From Photobacterium salinisoli (lineage in GTDB: Bacteria > Pseudomonadota > Gammaproteobacteria > Enterobacterales > Vibrionaceae), in the NCBI RefSeq assembly GCF_003614885.1, contig NZ_QZMS01000011.1:496001-560000 (forward strand): a stretch of 64,000 nt of DNA, written 5' to 3'. Made by a program: the position numbers and the translations under genes. The notes beneath the pieces are model-generated. The model had not been told where the DNA came from and ran no database searches. It was given only the letters and a program-made list of their open reading frames with translations. Below, one piece after another: positions 27,065 to 36,894 of the stretch; positions within the stretch are counted from its first letter, which is position 1, and every line of letters begins with the position of its first letter.

Positions 27065-28084
27065 TTAACGCTGGATTGCGATGATCTGATACGCCGTCGT
27101 CTGGCGGTAGCCTTTCCCCGGCCAGTAAAGACACTCCTCAGCATTTATCATATTGACCTGATTCGGAAAGCATTGCGCTTCCAGACAAAAACCATCATAC
27201 CGGCGATAAGCTTTACCCCGGCCATGCTGCTCAGCCAATGCATTACCGGTATAGAACTGCAGGCCGGACTGGTCTGTGGACATGACTATACCCAGCCCCG
27301 TTTCAGCACATTGCACTTCAGCGACCTGACGCATACCTGAACCATTTAAACACCAACAGTGGTCAAAGCCGTTAACAGCTTTGACTTCAGCATCATTTGC
27401 CGCCAATCGGGAAGACAGCCGGGTTAAGGTACGAAAGTCCATCGGGGTATCTTCGACAAAACACTTCCTCTGCGGAATCGACTGCTGATCGATTTCAAGG
27501 TACATGTCAGCGTCAATCTGAACGTCATGATCAGCGATCCCATCCGCGCCACCATTGAGATTAAAATAAGCATGGTGAGTCAGATTCACCGGTGTTTTCC
27601 CGTCCGGATCAGCCTGGTAATCAATAACCAGAGTATTGTTCTCCGTTAGCGAGTAACAGACCAAAATACTGATGCTGGCCGGGTATCCGGCCTCTCCGGC
27701 ATTCACTGAAGTGCTCAGACTTATCCGGTTTGCGGATATTTGCTGCAACTGCCAGCGCCGGTTATGCAAACCTGCGCCCGCTCCGTGAAGGTGGTTGCTC
27801 CCTTCGTTTTGCTCTAGCTGGATTGCTTTACCATCCAGCTCAAACTGACCGCTTGCAATACGGTTCGCCCAGGGACCCACAACACCGCCAATGTAAGCCT
27901 TTCCTTGCAGATAGGCTTCAGGGCTTTCATAACCCAGTACAATGTTCACAGGTTGGTTGTCTTTGTCGCGGACCACAAAGTTGACCAGTGATGCCCCCAG
28001 ATCGCTGATATCAACCTGAGTTCCGTGATCATTCGTCAATGTATAGAGGTGGTAATCGCCCCACGCCTTAGCATTACAAGCCAT
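27065..28084 (-). CDS. galM: Aldose 1-epimerase (mutarotase)
   Basis: 339 residues; ATG 28084 after GGAGG. It interconverts alpha and beta anomers of aldoses so that isomerases and kinases receive the right form. Recognised by LGASLVNFVVRDKDN, YIGGVVGPWANRIASGQFELDGK, the catalytic His in NHLHGAGAGLHNRRW, VNLTHHAYFNLNG, the catalytic Glu region FCLEAQCFPNQVN, and the ending YRQTTAYQI. At the end of the xyl cluster it probably serves xylose released by the GH3 enzyme. Confidence 0.94.
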   Translation of the reverse strand: MACNAKAWGDYHLYTLTNDHGTQVDISDLGASLVNFVVRDKDNQPVNIVLGYESPEAYLQGKAYIGGVVGPWANRIASGQFELDGKAIQLEQNEGSNHLHGAGAGLHNRRWQLQQISANRISLSTSVNAGEAGYPASISILVCYSLTENNTLVIDYQADPDGKTPVNLTHHAYFNLNGGADGIADHDVQIDADMYLEIDQQSIPQRKCFVEDTPMDFRTLTRLSSRLAANDAEVKAVNGFDHCWCLNGSGMRQVAEVQCAETGLGIVMSTDQSGLQFYTGNALAEQHGRGKAYRRYDGFCLEAQCFPNQVNMINAEECLYWPGKGYRQTTAYQIIAIQR

Positions 28085-28386
28085 GTTTACGGCCTCCTGA
28101 TTTCTGCCTTGATCGATTTGCTATTTTTCAGCCAGACACCTTTATTCTCCATTACGAATTTTTGTTTCATGATGATGTTATTTCGCGACTGCGACTGCAG
28201 TATCACGCTCGCGGCTGTCCCTTGGGTCTTTCTGCTGCGCCCCCTGAAAAAGCGGCCGCAGACGGCAAATACAAAAACGGAAACCGTCTTGGAATAACAG
28301 CTCATCCCAACAGCAAACAGGCCCCGCAAGGCAATAAGCTTGCGGGGCCTGTTTTAGGATATGTTTTAGGATAATTGGGGCTGCGA
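28085..28386. other. Intergenic region with a possible short frame
   Basis: About 300 bp upstream of galM. The plus strand has a 42-codon frame at 28169-28297 (triple ATG, a hydrophobic core then basic tail) but no ribosome site, followed 19 bp later by a strong hairpin. This could be a small RNA or leader. I do not call a gene. Confidence 0.3.
28316..28357 (+). terminator. Strong orphan hairpin/terminator
   Basis: A perfect 15-bp stem (AACAGGCCCCGCAAG at 28316-28330 and its complement at 28339-28353), 8-nt loop, then a short plus-strand T-tract. No plus-strand gene of convincing quality precedes it. It may also stop minus-strand transcription from the gene at 28743. Confidence 0.75.
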
Positions 28387-28743
28387 TCAGTTATCATACC
28401 GCCAGCGCGGCGGAAATGCCTGATTCATCACCAATGAATCATCCACCCGTTCGAACTGAAGTTTTGCTTCGTTTGTAGTGACGTTATCGACGATCAGACA
28501 AGCCTGAAACACAGACCAGTTAAAATCGACGGTCACAGTGACCTTTGTTCCCTTAATAGCAATGCCTTTTATCGTCATCGAATCCGGCACAATCGTCATG
28601 TGCGGATCGTCTGTCCAGGCCAGTTCATAAAACAGCGGCTGGAACTCATTTTCTGCCGCCTTCACCGCCGCGTTAATCTGCGCCTCACGATCCGGCAACT
28701 CAGTATTGAGTGCCAGTACCAGTGAAAGAGCTTGCTCACTCAT
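28387..28743 (-). CDS. Conserved-looking hypothetical protein (118 aa)
   Basis: 118 residues; ATG 28743 follows GAGGA. It is acidic and soluble, with no signal peptide or membrane segment. The C-terminal half is predicted beta-rich with alternating hydrophobics (TKVTVTVDFNWSVFQACLIVDN). I do not recognise the family. It is divergent from the gene at 28875 across a 131-bp promoter region and is followed by the hairpin at 28316. Confidence 0.65.
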   Translation of the reverse strand: MSEQALSLVLALNTELPDREAQINAAVKAAENEFQPLFYELAWTDDPHMTIVPDSMTIKGIAIKGTKVTVTVDFNWSVFQACLIVDNVTTNEAKLQFERVDDSLVMNQAFPPRWRYDN

Positions 28744-28874
28744 GGTCTATCCTCGATTCAGTACTGATAGACAGCATACCAGATACCAGCCAGCCATTTT
28801 ATCGCCCGCATGCACTTCCCCAATATCAGTGACTACACTTATTTCATCGGTTCTGTCGATTTGCAGGTACTTCT

Positions 28875-29165
28875 ATGGATAGCAATGAAAAAGAGGCGGG
28901 AATTTTACAGGTACTGGCTGAACGCTTGGAATCCCAGCGGTTACCCAGAGCATTGGCGATGAAAAAAAGAGTCGATAATGGTGAAACCCTCAATGAGCTG
29001 GATATTCAGTTTCTCAAAGAAGTCTTAAACGATGCGCAGCGCGTCAAGCCGTTTGTGGAGAACCACCCCGAATGGCAAAGCCTGGCTGCGGGCATGGTTA
29101 ACCTGTATCAGGAGATCACCACCAAAGCACTGGAGAATGAAAGGCATCAGAAAGGCAAGCCTTAG
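28875..29165 (+). CDS. Small hypothetical protein (96 aa)
   Basis: 96 residues, strongly helical and highly charged (DSNEKEAGILQVLAERLESQRLP, LNELDIQFLKEVLNDAQRV). It is cytoplasmic in character, with a weak AGG ribosome site. The pattern is that of small helical proteins common in Vibrionaceae, but I cannot name a family or function. It stands alone, ending about 100 bp before the convergent decarboxylase gene. Confidence 0.6.
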   Translation: MDSNEKEAGILQVLAERLESQRLPRALAMKKRVDNGETLNELDIQFLKEVLNDAQRVKPFVENHPEWQSLAAGMVNLYQEITTKALENERHQKGKP

Positions 29166-29229
29166 CCTGGCATGAATCATTGCCGTGCTGCTCTGTGTAC
29201 CTAGCCTTATAGAACAAGCCGCAAAGAAA

Positions 29230-29254
29230 AAGCCCCCACCGAAGTGAGGGCTTA
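29230..29254 (-). terminator. Terminator of the PLP decarboxylase gene
   Basis: On the minus strand a GC-rich stem (AAGCCCTCAC with its partner, one G-U pair) around a TTCG loop is followed by TTTTTC. Confidence 0.8.
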
Positions 29255-29262
29255 CTGATCCG

Positions 29263-30462
29263 TCAGCCAATCATGCGTTCACAGCTTTGGTCATGCTCGT
29301 TGAGCAACACAGTCTGCGCACGTTTGAAGAAGTTAAAATCGGTCGCGGTCGCGCTGGTATAGGCGCCCATCATGCGGCCAATAATCAAATCACCGTTATC
29401 CAGTTTTGGCAGCATGATGTTTTCAGCAATCACATCAATGCTGTCGCAGGTCGGACCGGCCAGTACGCTCGGCGCGTACTCACCTTCCTGTTTCAGTGTC
29501 ACCAGCGGGTACTGGGCATCGTCAAACATCAACCCACTGAACGAGCCGTAAATGCCGTCATCCAGGTAGTACCACATCTGACCGTCACGCTCAGCCTGTC
29601 CCATCACTGAAGCGACACTGGTGACCGACTGCGCCACAATAAAGCGACCCGGCTCTGCCAGTACCTGAACCGTTTCAGGCAGTTCGTTCAGCGCCTCGTT
29701 AATCGGCACACAGAACTGGTCAATCGGCATCACCTGCTGCGAGTAGGAAACCGGGAAACCGCCGCCGATGTCCAAGGTACTCAGTGCCGGTAAACCACGC
29801 GCCACCACTTGTTCCATCACCTTTTTGCAGGTGCGAATCGCATCGACGTATTTCTGCGAGTGCATGGTTTGCGACCCCACATGGAACGACAGGCCTTTAA
29901 TGCGGATATTCCAGGCTTGCGCCGTTTCGATGATCGTCAGTGCCTGCTCTGGTGAACAACCGAACTTCTTCGACAAATCAGCAAAGGCTTCTGCATTGCG
30001 GAAGCTCAGACGCACCAGCAGTTCTACCTCGTTGTGATAGGCTTTGAACTTCGCCAGCTCATTGAGGTTATCCACCACAAACACATTGCAGCCGTACGCC
30101 AGCGCGTCGCGGATATCAGCATCACGCTTAATCGGGTGGGTGTGAATAGTACGCTCGGCAGGTACACCTTCCTGCGCCACCAGATCCACTTCACCACTGG
30201 TCGCCAGATCAAAACTGGCCCCTTCTTCGAGCAAGGTTCTCACCACAGCCGGGTGCGGCAGCGGCTTGAGCGCGAAGTGAAGGGTCACATTAGGCAGTGC
30301 ATTGTTGAGCGCACGGTACTGCTGGCGGATCACATCACAATCCAGCAGTAATAACGGCGCACCGAACTGGGCTACTGAAGATTCAATTAACTGAACCTCG
30401 TCAGCCGCCAGTGTCTGAGCAGAGAAAGAATGAAAATCGAGTACAGAATGAGCATGAGCCAT
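29263..30462 (-). CDS. Fold-type III PLP-dependent decarboxylase (ornithine/lysine type)
   Basis: 399 residues from ATG 30462 (GGAGG 8 nt before). The alanine-racemase-fold barrel has the PLP Lys66 in FALKPLPHPAVV, FDLATSGEVDLV, IHTHPIKRD, the HVGSQ segment and TLDIGGGFPV. The C-terminal domain has LAEPGRFIVAQSV, the substrate-side Cys-Asp in GPTCDSIDVI and the final MGAYTSATATDFN. This is the eukaryotic-like ODC/DAP decarboxylase family, not the large bacterial SpeC fold. Ornithine or lysine decarboxylation for polyamine synthesis is likely. The specificity helix cannot be judged by eye. Confidence 0.87.
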   Translation of the reverse strand: MAHAHSVLDFHSFSAQTLAADEVQLIESSVAQFGAPLLLLDCDVIRQQYRALNNALPNVTLHFALKPLPHPAVVRTLLEEGASFDLATSGEVDLVAQEGVPAERTIHTHPIKRDADIRDALAYGCNVFVVDNLNELAKFKAYHNEVELLVRLSFRNAEAFADLSKKFGCSPEQALTIIETAQAWNIRIKGLSFHVGSQTMHSQKYVDAIRTCKKVMEQVVARGLPALSTLDIGGGFPVSYSQQVMPIDQFCVPINEALNELPETVQVLAEPGRFIVAQSVTSVASVMGQAERDGQMWYYLDDGIYGSFSGLMFDDAQYPLVTLKQEGEYAPSVLAGPTCDSIDVIAENIMLPKLDNGDLIIGRMMGAYTSATATDFNFFKRAQTVLLNEHDQSCERMIG

Positions 30463-30485
30463 CGCAGGCCTCCAACAATCAATAG

Positions 30486-30513
30486 CACTTTTCATCCGCA
30501 ATGATGAAAAGTG
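30486..30513 (-). promoter_or_regulatory. Leader hairpin upstream of the decarboxylase start
   Basis: A perfect 11-bp stem CACTTTTCATC/GATGAAAAGTG with a 6-nt loop ends 24 nt before the start codon, close to the ribosome site, so it could influence translation initiation. The remaining 30514-31047 has no clear gene beyond the short frame at 30805-30900. Confidence 0.45.
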
Positions 30514-30804
30514 GAGCGTCAAAAAAAGCGCACAAGCGCAGTCAAAGTCACTCTTGGATAGTTGCTCTATCGCCTTGCCACAATATCAGCTGTGATGTAC
30601 TCGGATTGGCTATCATCAAGAAGCGGCGCGATAGTAAAGTCATCATGTTTTCCACGCAATAAAAAAATCAGGTACACAACACAAAAAATTTTTGTGGTGA
30701 CGATAGCATTTTATTATGGTGCGTAGGGGTGGCTTGTAGTGGTATGTCGCGCTTCAATCTCAGGGCACAACGCAGCATTTTCTGATGCGCGCCAGGTACG
30801 CTTT

Positions 30805-30900
30805 TCAGGCCAAAAGAGTCCCCAGAAATGCCTTTTGTTCTCTGGTGTTGTCCGGGTCGGTTAGGCGCTCCCGGCGCCGACAACCTGAAAATTCATCCAT
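30805..30900 (-). CDS. Possible 31-residue leader peptide upstream of the decarboxylase
   Basis: ATG 30900 follows AGGGA by about 7 nt, and the frame ends at TGA 30805. It starts MDEFSGCRRRERLTDPDNTR and ends in a hydrophobic FLGTLLA. It overlaps a GTTGTC/GACAAC-bounded hairpin (30847-30884). It could be a leader ORF in a long 5' UTR or part of a dispersed repeat. No function assigned. Confidence 0.3.
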   Translation of the reverse strand: MDEFSGCRRRERLTDPDNTREQKAFLGTLLA

Positions 30901-31047
30901 GAATTTTTCCCTGGTGTGGGGATTGCTTGGGCTGAAGTAAACGCGGTACTTCTCGCTCTGCTATCAAATGAGATAACAATCACGAGTTGAACAGTTGTAA
31001 CCCTAACCTGAATTTAGAGGCACCCAAAAGGTGAAAGCGATTGGCGT

Positions 31048-31452
31048 TTAACGTTCCAACTCATGACCGGCTGCAATCTGTAAGAAATGGGAACGATCTT
31101 TGTACTTCGGATTTTCCTTTACCCTGTCATCTATTTTCTTTAGTAGCAGCCTGGGCAGGGTAACGTTTTTCTTTATCGCTCCCCCCAGATAAGGCTCGAT
31201 ATCAATTTCAACAACACCCCATACCCAGCCCTCATATTCAGCATCACTCTGCCAGTCTGACAAAGCTCTTGGCTTCGGCGGCATATCACCATGCTCAGCC
31301 AATCCCTCTAAGTGCAAGTGAGCTGCTTCTTTAGCATTTGCCATAGCCTCTTCTAATGTATCGCCGGCAGAGAAACAGCCTGGCAAATCAGGAAAAACCA
31401 CACCATGAGTGTAATCAGAACCGCCTACTTCGATTGCAATTGGATACAACAT
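31048..31452 (-). CDS. hicB: HicB-family antitoxin
   Basis: 134 residues. The N-terminal degraded-RNase-H-like HicB fold is clear (YPIAIEVGGSDYTHGVVFPDLPGCFSAGDTLEEAMANAKEAAHLHLEGL). The C-terminus (VTLPRLLLKKIDDRVKENPKYKDRSHFLQIAAG) is a ribbon-helix-helix-like DNA-binding segment. It neutralises HicA and probably autoregulates the pair. It lies 39 bp downstream of hicA. Confidence 0.92.
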   Translation of the reverse strand: MLYPIAIEVGGSDYTHGVVFPDLPGCFSAGDTLEEAMANAKEAAHLHLEGLAEHGDMPPKPRALSDWQSDAEYEGWVWGVVEIDIEPYLGGAIKKNVTLPRLLLKKIDDRVKENPKYKDRSHFLQIAAGHELER

Positions 31453-31491
31453 AAGATCTCCTTCAACAATGAATCACAGATTAAGCGGGCT

Positions 31492-31671
31492 TTACAGTCC
31501 CGCCTGTTTCTTAATGGCTTTTACCAGCCCCATTCCTAAATCCTTTTTCGGATGGGGGACCGTTAGCGGCAGTTTGTGGCTTGGGTGTCTGAATTGATGA
31601 TGACTTCCTTTCACTCTAACCAACACCCAACCTGCTGCTTCCAGTTCTTTAATTAAGTCTCTGCTTTTCAC
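31492..31671 (-). CDS. hicA: HicA-family toxin (mRNA interferase)
   Basis: 59 residues from GTG 31671, preceded by GAGGAG. The double-stranded RNA-binding-like fold shows SRDLIKELEAAGWVLVRVKGSHHQF with the catalytic His in GSHH, then PLTVPHPKKDLGMGLVKAIKKQAGL. HicA cleaves mRNA and tmRNA when HicB is lost. The toxin-first order is the usual hicAB arrangement. It lies 105 bp from the leader-distal end of the first CRISPR array, whose transcript runs toward it. Confidence 0.93.
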   Translation of the reverse strand: MKSRDLIKELEAAGWVLVRVKGSHHQFRHPSHKLPLTVPHPKKDLGMGLVKAIKKQAGL

Positions 31672-31775
31672 TGCTCCTCATCTATGCATTTCACCTAGAG
31701 TTATAATAACTCTACCTCTTGACATCGGTCAAATGAAGTAACCCTGATAACCCCTGACCATAAAGTTGCTTCAGT

Positions 31776-33025
31776 CGGTCCCTCCCCCGTACTCACGGGG
31801 AACACTATATACCGCTCGTGCCAGCAGGTCGCGGCATCGGTTCATCCCCGTACTCACGGGGAACACACCGTTTGTCCTGATTGCAGCGTCATGACCGACG
31901 GTTCATCCCCGTACTCACGGGGAACACCTGCTTGATTACTGGACGAGGGTTTAATGCCTCGGTTCATCCCCGTACTCACGGGGAACACAGAGTTATTAGC
32001 CTTTCCGCTACGCCTCTAGCCGGTTCATCCCCGTACTCACGGGGAACACTGTGCTCATTAGTATCCACGTTTCCCCCGCATCGGTTCATCCCCGTACTCA
32101 CGGGGAACACCAACATATTTGGTATCAGATAGTGAATCCATCCGGTTCATCCCCGTACTCACGGGGAACACGCCCAGTTTTTAGTGAGAGATGTGATAGT
32201 TTTCGGTTCATCCCCGTACTCACGGGGAACACGCGCAAAGGGGTATTGATGGGGATCGAAATAACGGTTCATCCCCGTACTCACGGGGAACACTCCATGG
32301 TGGTGAAATACGATACAGCAACGACCGGTTCATCCCCGTACTCACGGGGAACACTCGGGTGATCGTTGCTCATAGCCATCGCCAAACGGTTCATCCCCGT
32401 ACTCACGGGGAACACATTGCCCCGGCGAATTCAACTGAATGCACGAACGGTTCATCCCCGTACTCACGGGGAACACGTCGGATCTCCTCCCGCACGCGGC
32501 ATCGCTCACGGTTCATCCCCGTACTCACGGGGAACACCCTGAAGCCTGAGAAGCAGTATCCGCAGAATACGGTTCATCCCCGTACTCACGGGGAACACGC
32601 AGGTGAGGGATAAAGGCATGCCGTGCTGCACGGTTCATCCCCGTACTCACGGGGAACACCGGATGGCAGAGCAAGAGGCTGTCGTCTGTGGCGGTTCATC
32701 CCCGTACTCACGGGGAACACACCTCTGAGTAGCGCATGGGACTGCAGCAGTTCGGTTCATCCCCGTACTCACGGGGAACACTGCGTTCATTACTGACCTA
32801 CCAGGCGGGAAAACGGTTCATCCCCGTACTCACGGGGAACACATAGTCAGCCAGCTCAAGAAGTGCTGCGATGTCGGTTCATCCCCGTACTCACGGGGAA
32901 CACTGAAGCCCCCAGTGGGGTTACAGTCATAGTTACGGTTCATCCCCGTACTCACGGGGAACACTTGTTCCAGAGTATGGTGATAAGAATGGGCGTCGGT
33001 TCATCCCCGTACTCACGGGGAACAC
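31776..33025 (-). CRISPR. Type I-E CRISPR array 1 (21 repeats, 20 spacers)
   Basis: Twenty identical 29-bp repeats from 31838 to 33025 at an exact 61-bp period (32-bp spacers), plus a degenerate leader-distal repeat ending at 31805 with a scrambled left third. On the plus strand the repeat is CGGTTCATCCCCGT, loop ACTC, ACGGGGAACAC. The transcript-sense strand (minus) starts GTGTTCCCCGTGAGTACGG, as in E. coli-type I-E repeats. The stem CCCCGT/ACGGGG is the Cas6e hairpin. The leader lies at the right end, next to cas2. Frames seen inside the array are spacer/repeat artefacts. Confidence 0.98.
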
Positions 33026-33099
33026 TCTAATTTTAGATCATTGTTTTATAAGCACTTTTCTCACCTCAAAAATTCTACCAAACTTTTCGCTACCGAAAA
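33026..33099 (-). promoter_or_regulatory. Leader of CRISPR array 1
   Basis: An AT-rich segment between cas2 and the first repeat. Reading on the minus strand it contains TTTGGTAGAATTTTTGAG and ends TTAGA directly before the repeat. Both are shared with the E. coli I-E leader (TTGGTAGA motif and terminal TTTAGA) and with the leaders at 42516 and 44866. Confidence 0.8.
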
Positions 33100-34322
<1,223 letters not shown>

Positions 34323-34371
34323 GTCACCTCCTTGCGAATAACAGGGCCATGAAAATCATGGCCCTGAAACG

Positions 34372-35046
34372 TTAGAGTGGACGAATCAGCATCAATCCAC
34401 ACCCCATCCCTTTAGCGCGGCCAAAGCCTTGCGCATATTGAGCCAGAAAACGTTCCGGGTCTGTCACCGTCAGAATGCCCTGAAAATCAACGCTGGAGAA
34501 CTGAACCTGGCGGCCAGATTTTTTCTGACTTTTATGCTGGGTATAACGCTCAACATCTGGCAACACATCCAGTTGAATCCCCCAGGCGGCTAAGCGTTTC
34601 TCATCGCAAATCCACTGGTGTGCTGCCTCATTCATCAACACGTTTGCTGTTTCCCGTTCAACTTTACCGGACTGTTTTGCCTGATGTTTTGCATGCATGA
34701 TCACATCGTGACGGCGACTTTTGCCGTGTTCATCCGTGACACAAATCGTCGGGTTAACCCGCAGCTTGAAGGCCAGCCGCTGTCCGGTCTGAACCTGAGG
34801 GGAAAACAACTTGGTCTGCACCTGAAAAACCGGCAAGTCTTGCGTAGGCGCAATCTGAGACAGCACATAAAATTCAGGTCGTCCGCCTGGCCCGATTTCT
34901 TGCCGGAACAGGAAAGGGCGATCGCTTGCGTGTGTAAAGAGCTGCCATAACATCTGATGGCCTGAATAAGCACCATTGCCGCCGAACCGGGCAAACAGCG
35001 CCGCAGCCTGTCCCGACGAAGCGAGCGTCACTTTAGACAGATACAT
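34372..35046 (-). CDS. cas6e: CRISPR pre-crRNA endoribonuclease Cas6e (CasE/Cse3)
   Basis: 224 residues from ATG 35046 (GGAGG site, overlapping the end of cas5 by 14 bp). It begins MYLSKVTL; the general-acid His region is GAYSGHQMLWQLF; the C-terminal GFGRAKGMGCGLMLIRPL is the Gly-rich RAMP loop. It cuts the repeat hairpin CCCCGT/ACGGGG to give crRNAs and remains bound in Cascade. It has to process three repeat loop variants in this locus. Confidence 0.95.
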   Translation of the reverse strand: MYLSKVTLASSGQAAALFARFGGNGAYSGHQMLWQLFTHASDRPFLFRQEIGPGGRPEFYVLSQIAPTQDLPVFQVQTKLFSPQVQTGQRLAFKLRVNPTICVTDEHGKSRRHDVIMHAKHQAKQSGKVERETANVLMNEAAHQWICDEKRLAAWGIQLDVLPDVERYTQHKSQKKSGRQVQFSSVDFQGILTVTDPERFLAQYAQGFGRAKGMGCGLMLIRPL

Positions 35047-35824
35047 GCCCATCCTCCTTCCCTGTATGTTCAGAGCCATGCAATTCGGATGCAGCCGCTT
35101 CAGGAACCGACAACTGATACATGGTCCGCTGCCGGAACTGCCAGCGCTGGCGATGGACCGGTTCATCCCAAGGGTGCACCGTCAGCACACGTTTGTCTTC
35201 AATCGCATGCTTATCGCCTTCCCAAAAATAGGTCACCCGGCCGATATGGCCCAGCCAGAGTGCATCTTCTTTCTCTGAGCAGGTCAAAGCGGGAAATAAC
35301 GTGTCCAGCGCATCTTTCAGCGACAAATTTTCGATTACTATTGGCATCAGCGGTAAGGCTGGCGGGCAGGATTTCCGCCCCAGACAAAGCGTGAATACTG
35401 GCTTGAGCAACGCGGCCTGCAGCTTCTCCAGGCTGAGGCTAGCCTTGTCGGTGAGTGACACTGCAACAATCCACAGGCCATCACAACGATAATCTCGGCT
35501 CGACAATACCGTATTCAGGTTATCTTCACTAAGTTCACTTTTTCGGCTTCTGTGTACCACTTTATTACGTTGTGACGGAACTTGCGCAGTATGGTAGTCC
35601 CGCATCAGAGAGCTGGGAACCGTCTGCTTCACGGCAATCTGTACACTTTGCTGCAAAGCTTTCAGCCCGGTCTCATCCTCACGCCGGATCCCCAGTGCCG
35701 CACCCAGCAGGCCAAGAATCGCTGAGCGGGTCGGCTGCACCCCGGTCGGGCGATCACCGCCCACCGCCGCCTGCCCCCAACTCGCCAGCGGGCCGTATAA
35801 GCGAAAAACCAAGTAGTTCTTCAT
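35033..35824 (-). CDS. cas5e: Cascade subunit Cas5e (CasD)
   Basis: 263 residues; ATG 35824 after GGAGGCAGG. The N-terminal RAMP start YLVFRLYGPLASWGQAAVGGDRPTGVQPTRSAILGLLGAALGI is diagnostic of Cas5e. The tail is longer than E. coli CasD (224 aa). It caps the 5' handle of the crRNA and contacts Cse1 in Cascade. The cas6e start lies within its last codons, so the two are translationally coupled. Confidence 0.95.
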   Translation of the reverse strand: MKNYLVFRLYGPLASWGQAAVGGDRPTGVQPTRSAILGLLGAALGIRREDETGLKALQQSVQIAVKQTVPSSLMRDYHTAQVPSQRNKVVHRSRKSELSEDNLNTVLSSRDYRCDGLWIVAVSLTDKASLSLEKLQAALLKPVFTLCLGRKSCPPALPLMPIVIENLSLKDALDTLFPALTCSEKEDALWLGHIGRVTYFWEGDKHAIEDKRVLTVHPWDEPVHRQRWQFRQRTMYQLSVPEAAASELHGSEHTGKEDGHVSV

Positions 35825-35836
35825 CCTGCCTCCGGT

Positions 35837-36871
35837 TTATTCCGCCACAAAGTTCAGCAGTTCAGCCAATGACCCTTCGCCAGTCAGTGCGTTGAACGAA
35901 TAACGGCTATCCGCACACGGGCCGTAGACCTGATCAAAATTGCCAGCCTGTTTCAACAATGCTGTTACCGCTGCGTCAGCCTGATCTTCATCATGAATTG
36001 GCTTTAGAAAAGCAACAGAAAGTTGACGCGGTTGCTGTTCGCCTTTTTCAGCCAGCGCAAAACTGGCGTAGGCACGAGAAGCAAAACTGTTTTGTTTACC
36101 GGTAGGCGATACTTTGACTGCCGCTTCTGTCAACGCCTGAATCGCACGGTTCGCCAGTGATTCATCACCACCCAGGTTTTCCGTCAGCAAGGTTTTGTTA
36201 ATGCAGATGTAGCTGTAGAACAGAGCGGCGGCGAAACCTTGCTCACCAATATGGGCTGAACCTGAATCTTCTTTACCCGTGTTCAGATCATCCACCGCGG
36301 TAAAGTAGTCATCTTCAACAACCACGCTGTGCACACTGATCGCATGAGCAACCTGGCAGGCCGCTTCGACATTAAACGCCGGACTAGAGGCAAGCATTCG
36401 ACCAAACAGGGCAATATCAACAGCAGTTTGCTCTGCTTTCAATACATTCAGCTCTTCTGAGTTAGGCGCTCGATTTTCAGCAGCAAGGACGGCAGCCAGT
36501 GATAACGCCGCATCCTGTTCAGATGGGCTGATATGGGCGAGCTGCTCAATGTCTAACGAGTCTTTTTTTCCTTTACCGAACACACCCGCAATCGTACTGG
36601 CCCACTCTTTAGCAGACTTCTCTTTCACTCCGCCCTGAATCAGAGCATCGAAAATCTGATGACCAAACCGTTTGGTACGAATACCCAGTTCACCTTGCAT
36701 CGCCTGTTCAAACAGTTCGGATGTGCGCCAATGGCGCTTCAGGCTTTGTGAACTGACCCGCAGGCGATCAAATCCACCCATTTTGGCTGTTTTCGGACGG
36801 CCTAAGTCGTCACGGTTCAGGTTAGAGGGTGCGTATGAGGTTAACAGGTGAAGCTGAATAAACTGGCTCAT
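35837..36871 (-). CDS. cas7e: Cascade backbone subunit Cas7e (CasC/Cse4)
   Basis: 344 residues; ATG 36871 after AAGGAT. It begins MSQFIQLHLLTSYAPSNLNRDDLGRPKTAKMGGFDRLRVSSQSLKRHWR, the hallmark of Cas7e. Six copies wrap the crRNA spacer in Cascade. It sits between cse2 (23 bp upstream) and cas5e (12 bp downstream). Confidence 0.96.
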   Translation of the reverse strand: MSQFIQLHLLTSYAPSNLNRDDLGRPKTAKMGGFDRLRVSSQSLKRHWRTSELFEQAMQGELGIRTKRFGHQIFDALIQGGVKEKSAKEWASTIAGVFGKGKKDSLDIEQLAHISPSEQDAALSLAAVLAAENRAPNSEELNVLKAEQTAVDIALFGRMLASSPAFNVEAACQVAHAISVHSVVVEDDYFTAVDDLNTGKEDSGSAHIGEQGFAAALFYSYICINKTLLTENLGGDESLANRAIQALTEAAVKVSPTGKQNSFASRAYASFALAEKGEQQPRQLSVAFLKPIHDEDQADAAVTALLKQAGNFDQVYGPCADSRYSFNALTGEGSLAELLNFVAE

Positions 36872-36894
36872 GATCTTATCCTTATTGAATTAAA

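Noticed and set aside
30668-30883. 71-codon minus-strand frame upstream of the decarboxylase
   Set aside because: No ribosome site. It overlaps the better-placed 31-codon frame, and its composition is not protein-like, although it may be part of a repeated element.
30847-30884. attC-like integron recombination site
   Set aside because: A GTTAGGC-like core is present within the hairpin, but the matching second core and the required spacing are missing; there is no integrase or cassette array.
31881-32613. Open frames of 80-100 codons across CRISPR array 1 (and similar frames in arrays 2 and 3)
   Set aside because: The peptides are periodic translations of repeat units ('VHPRTHGEH', 'FIPVLTGNT') and have no ribosome sites; they are array artefacts.
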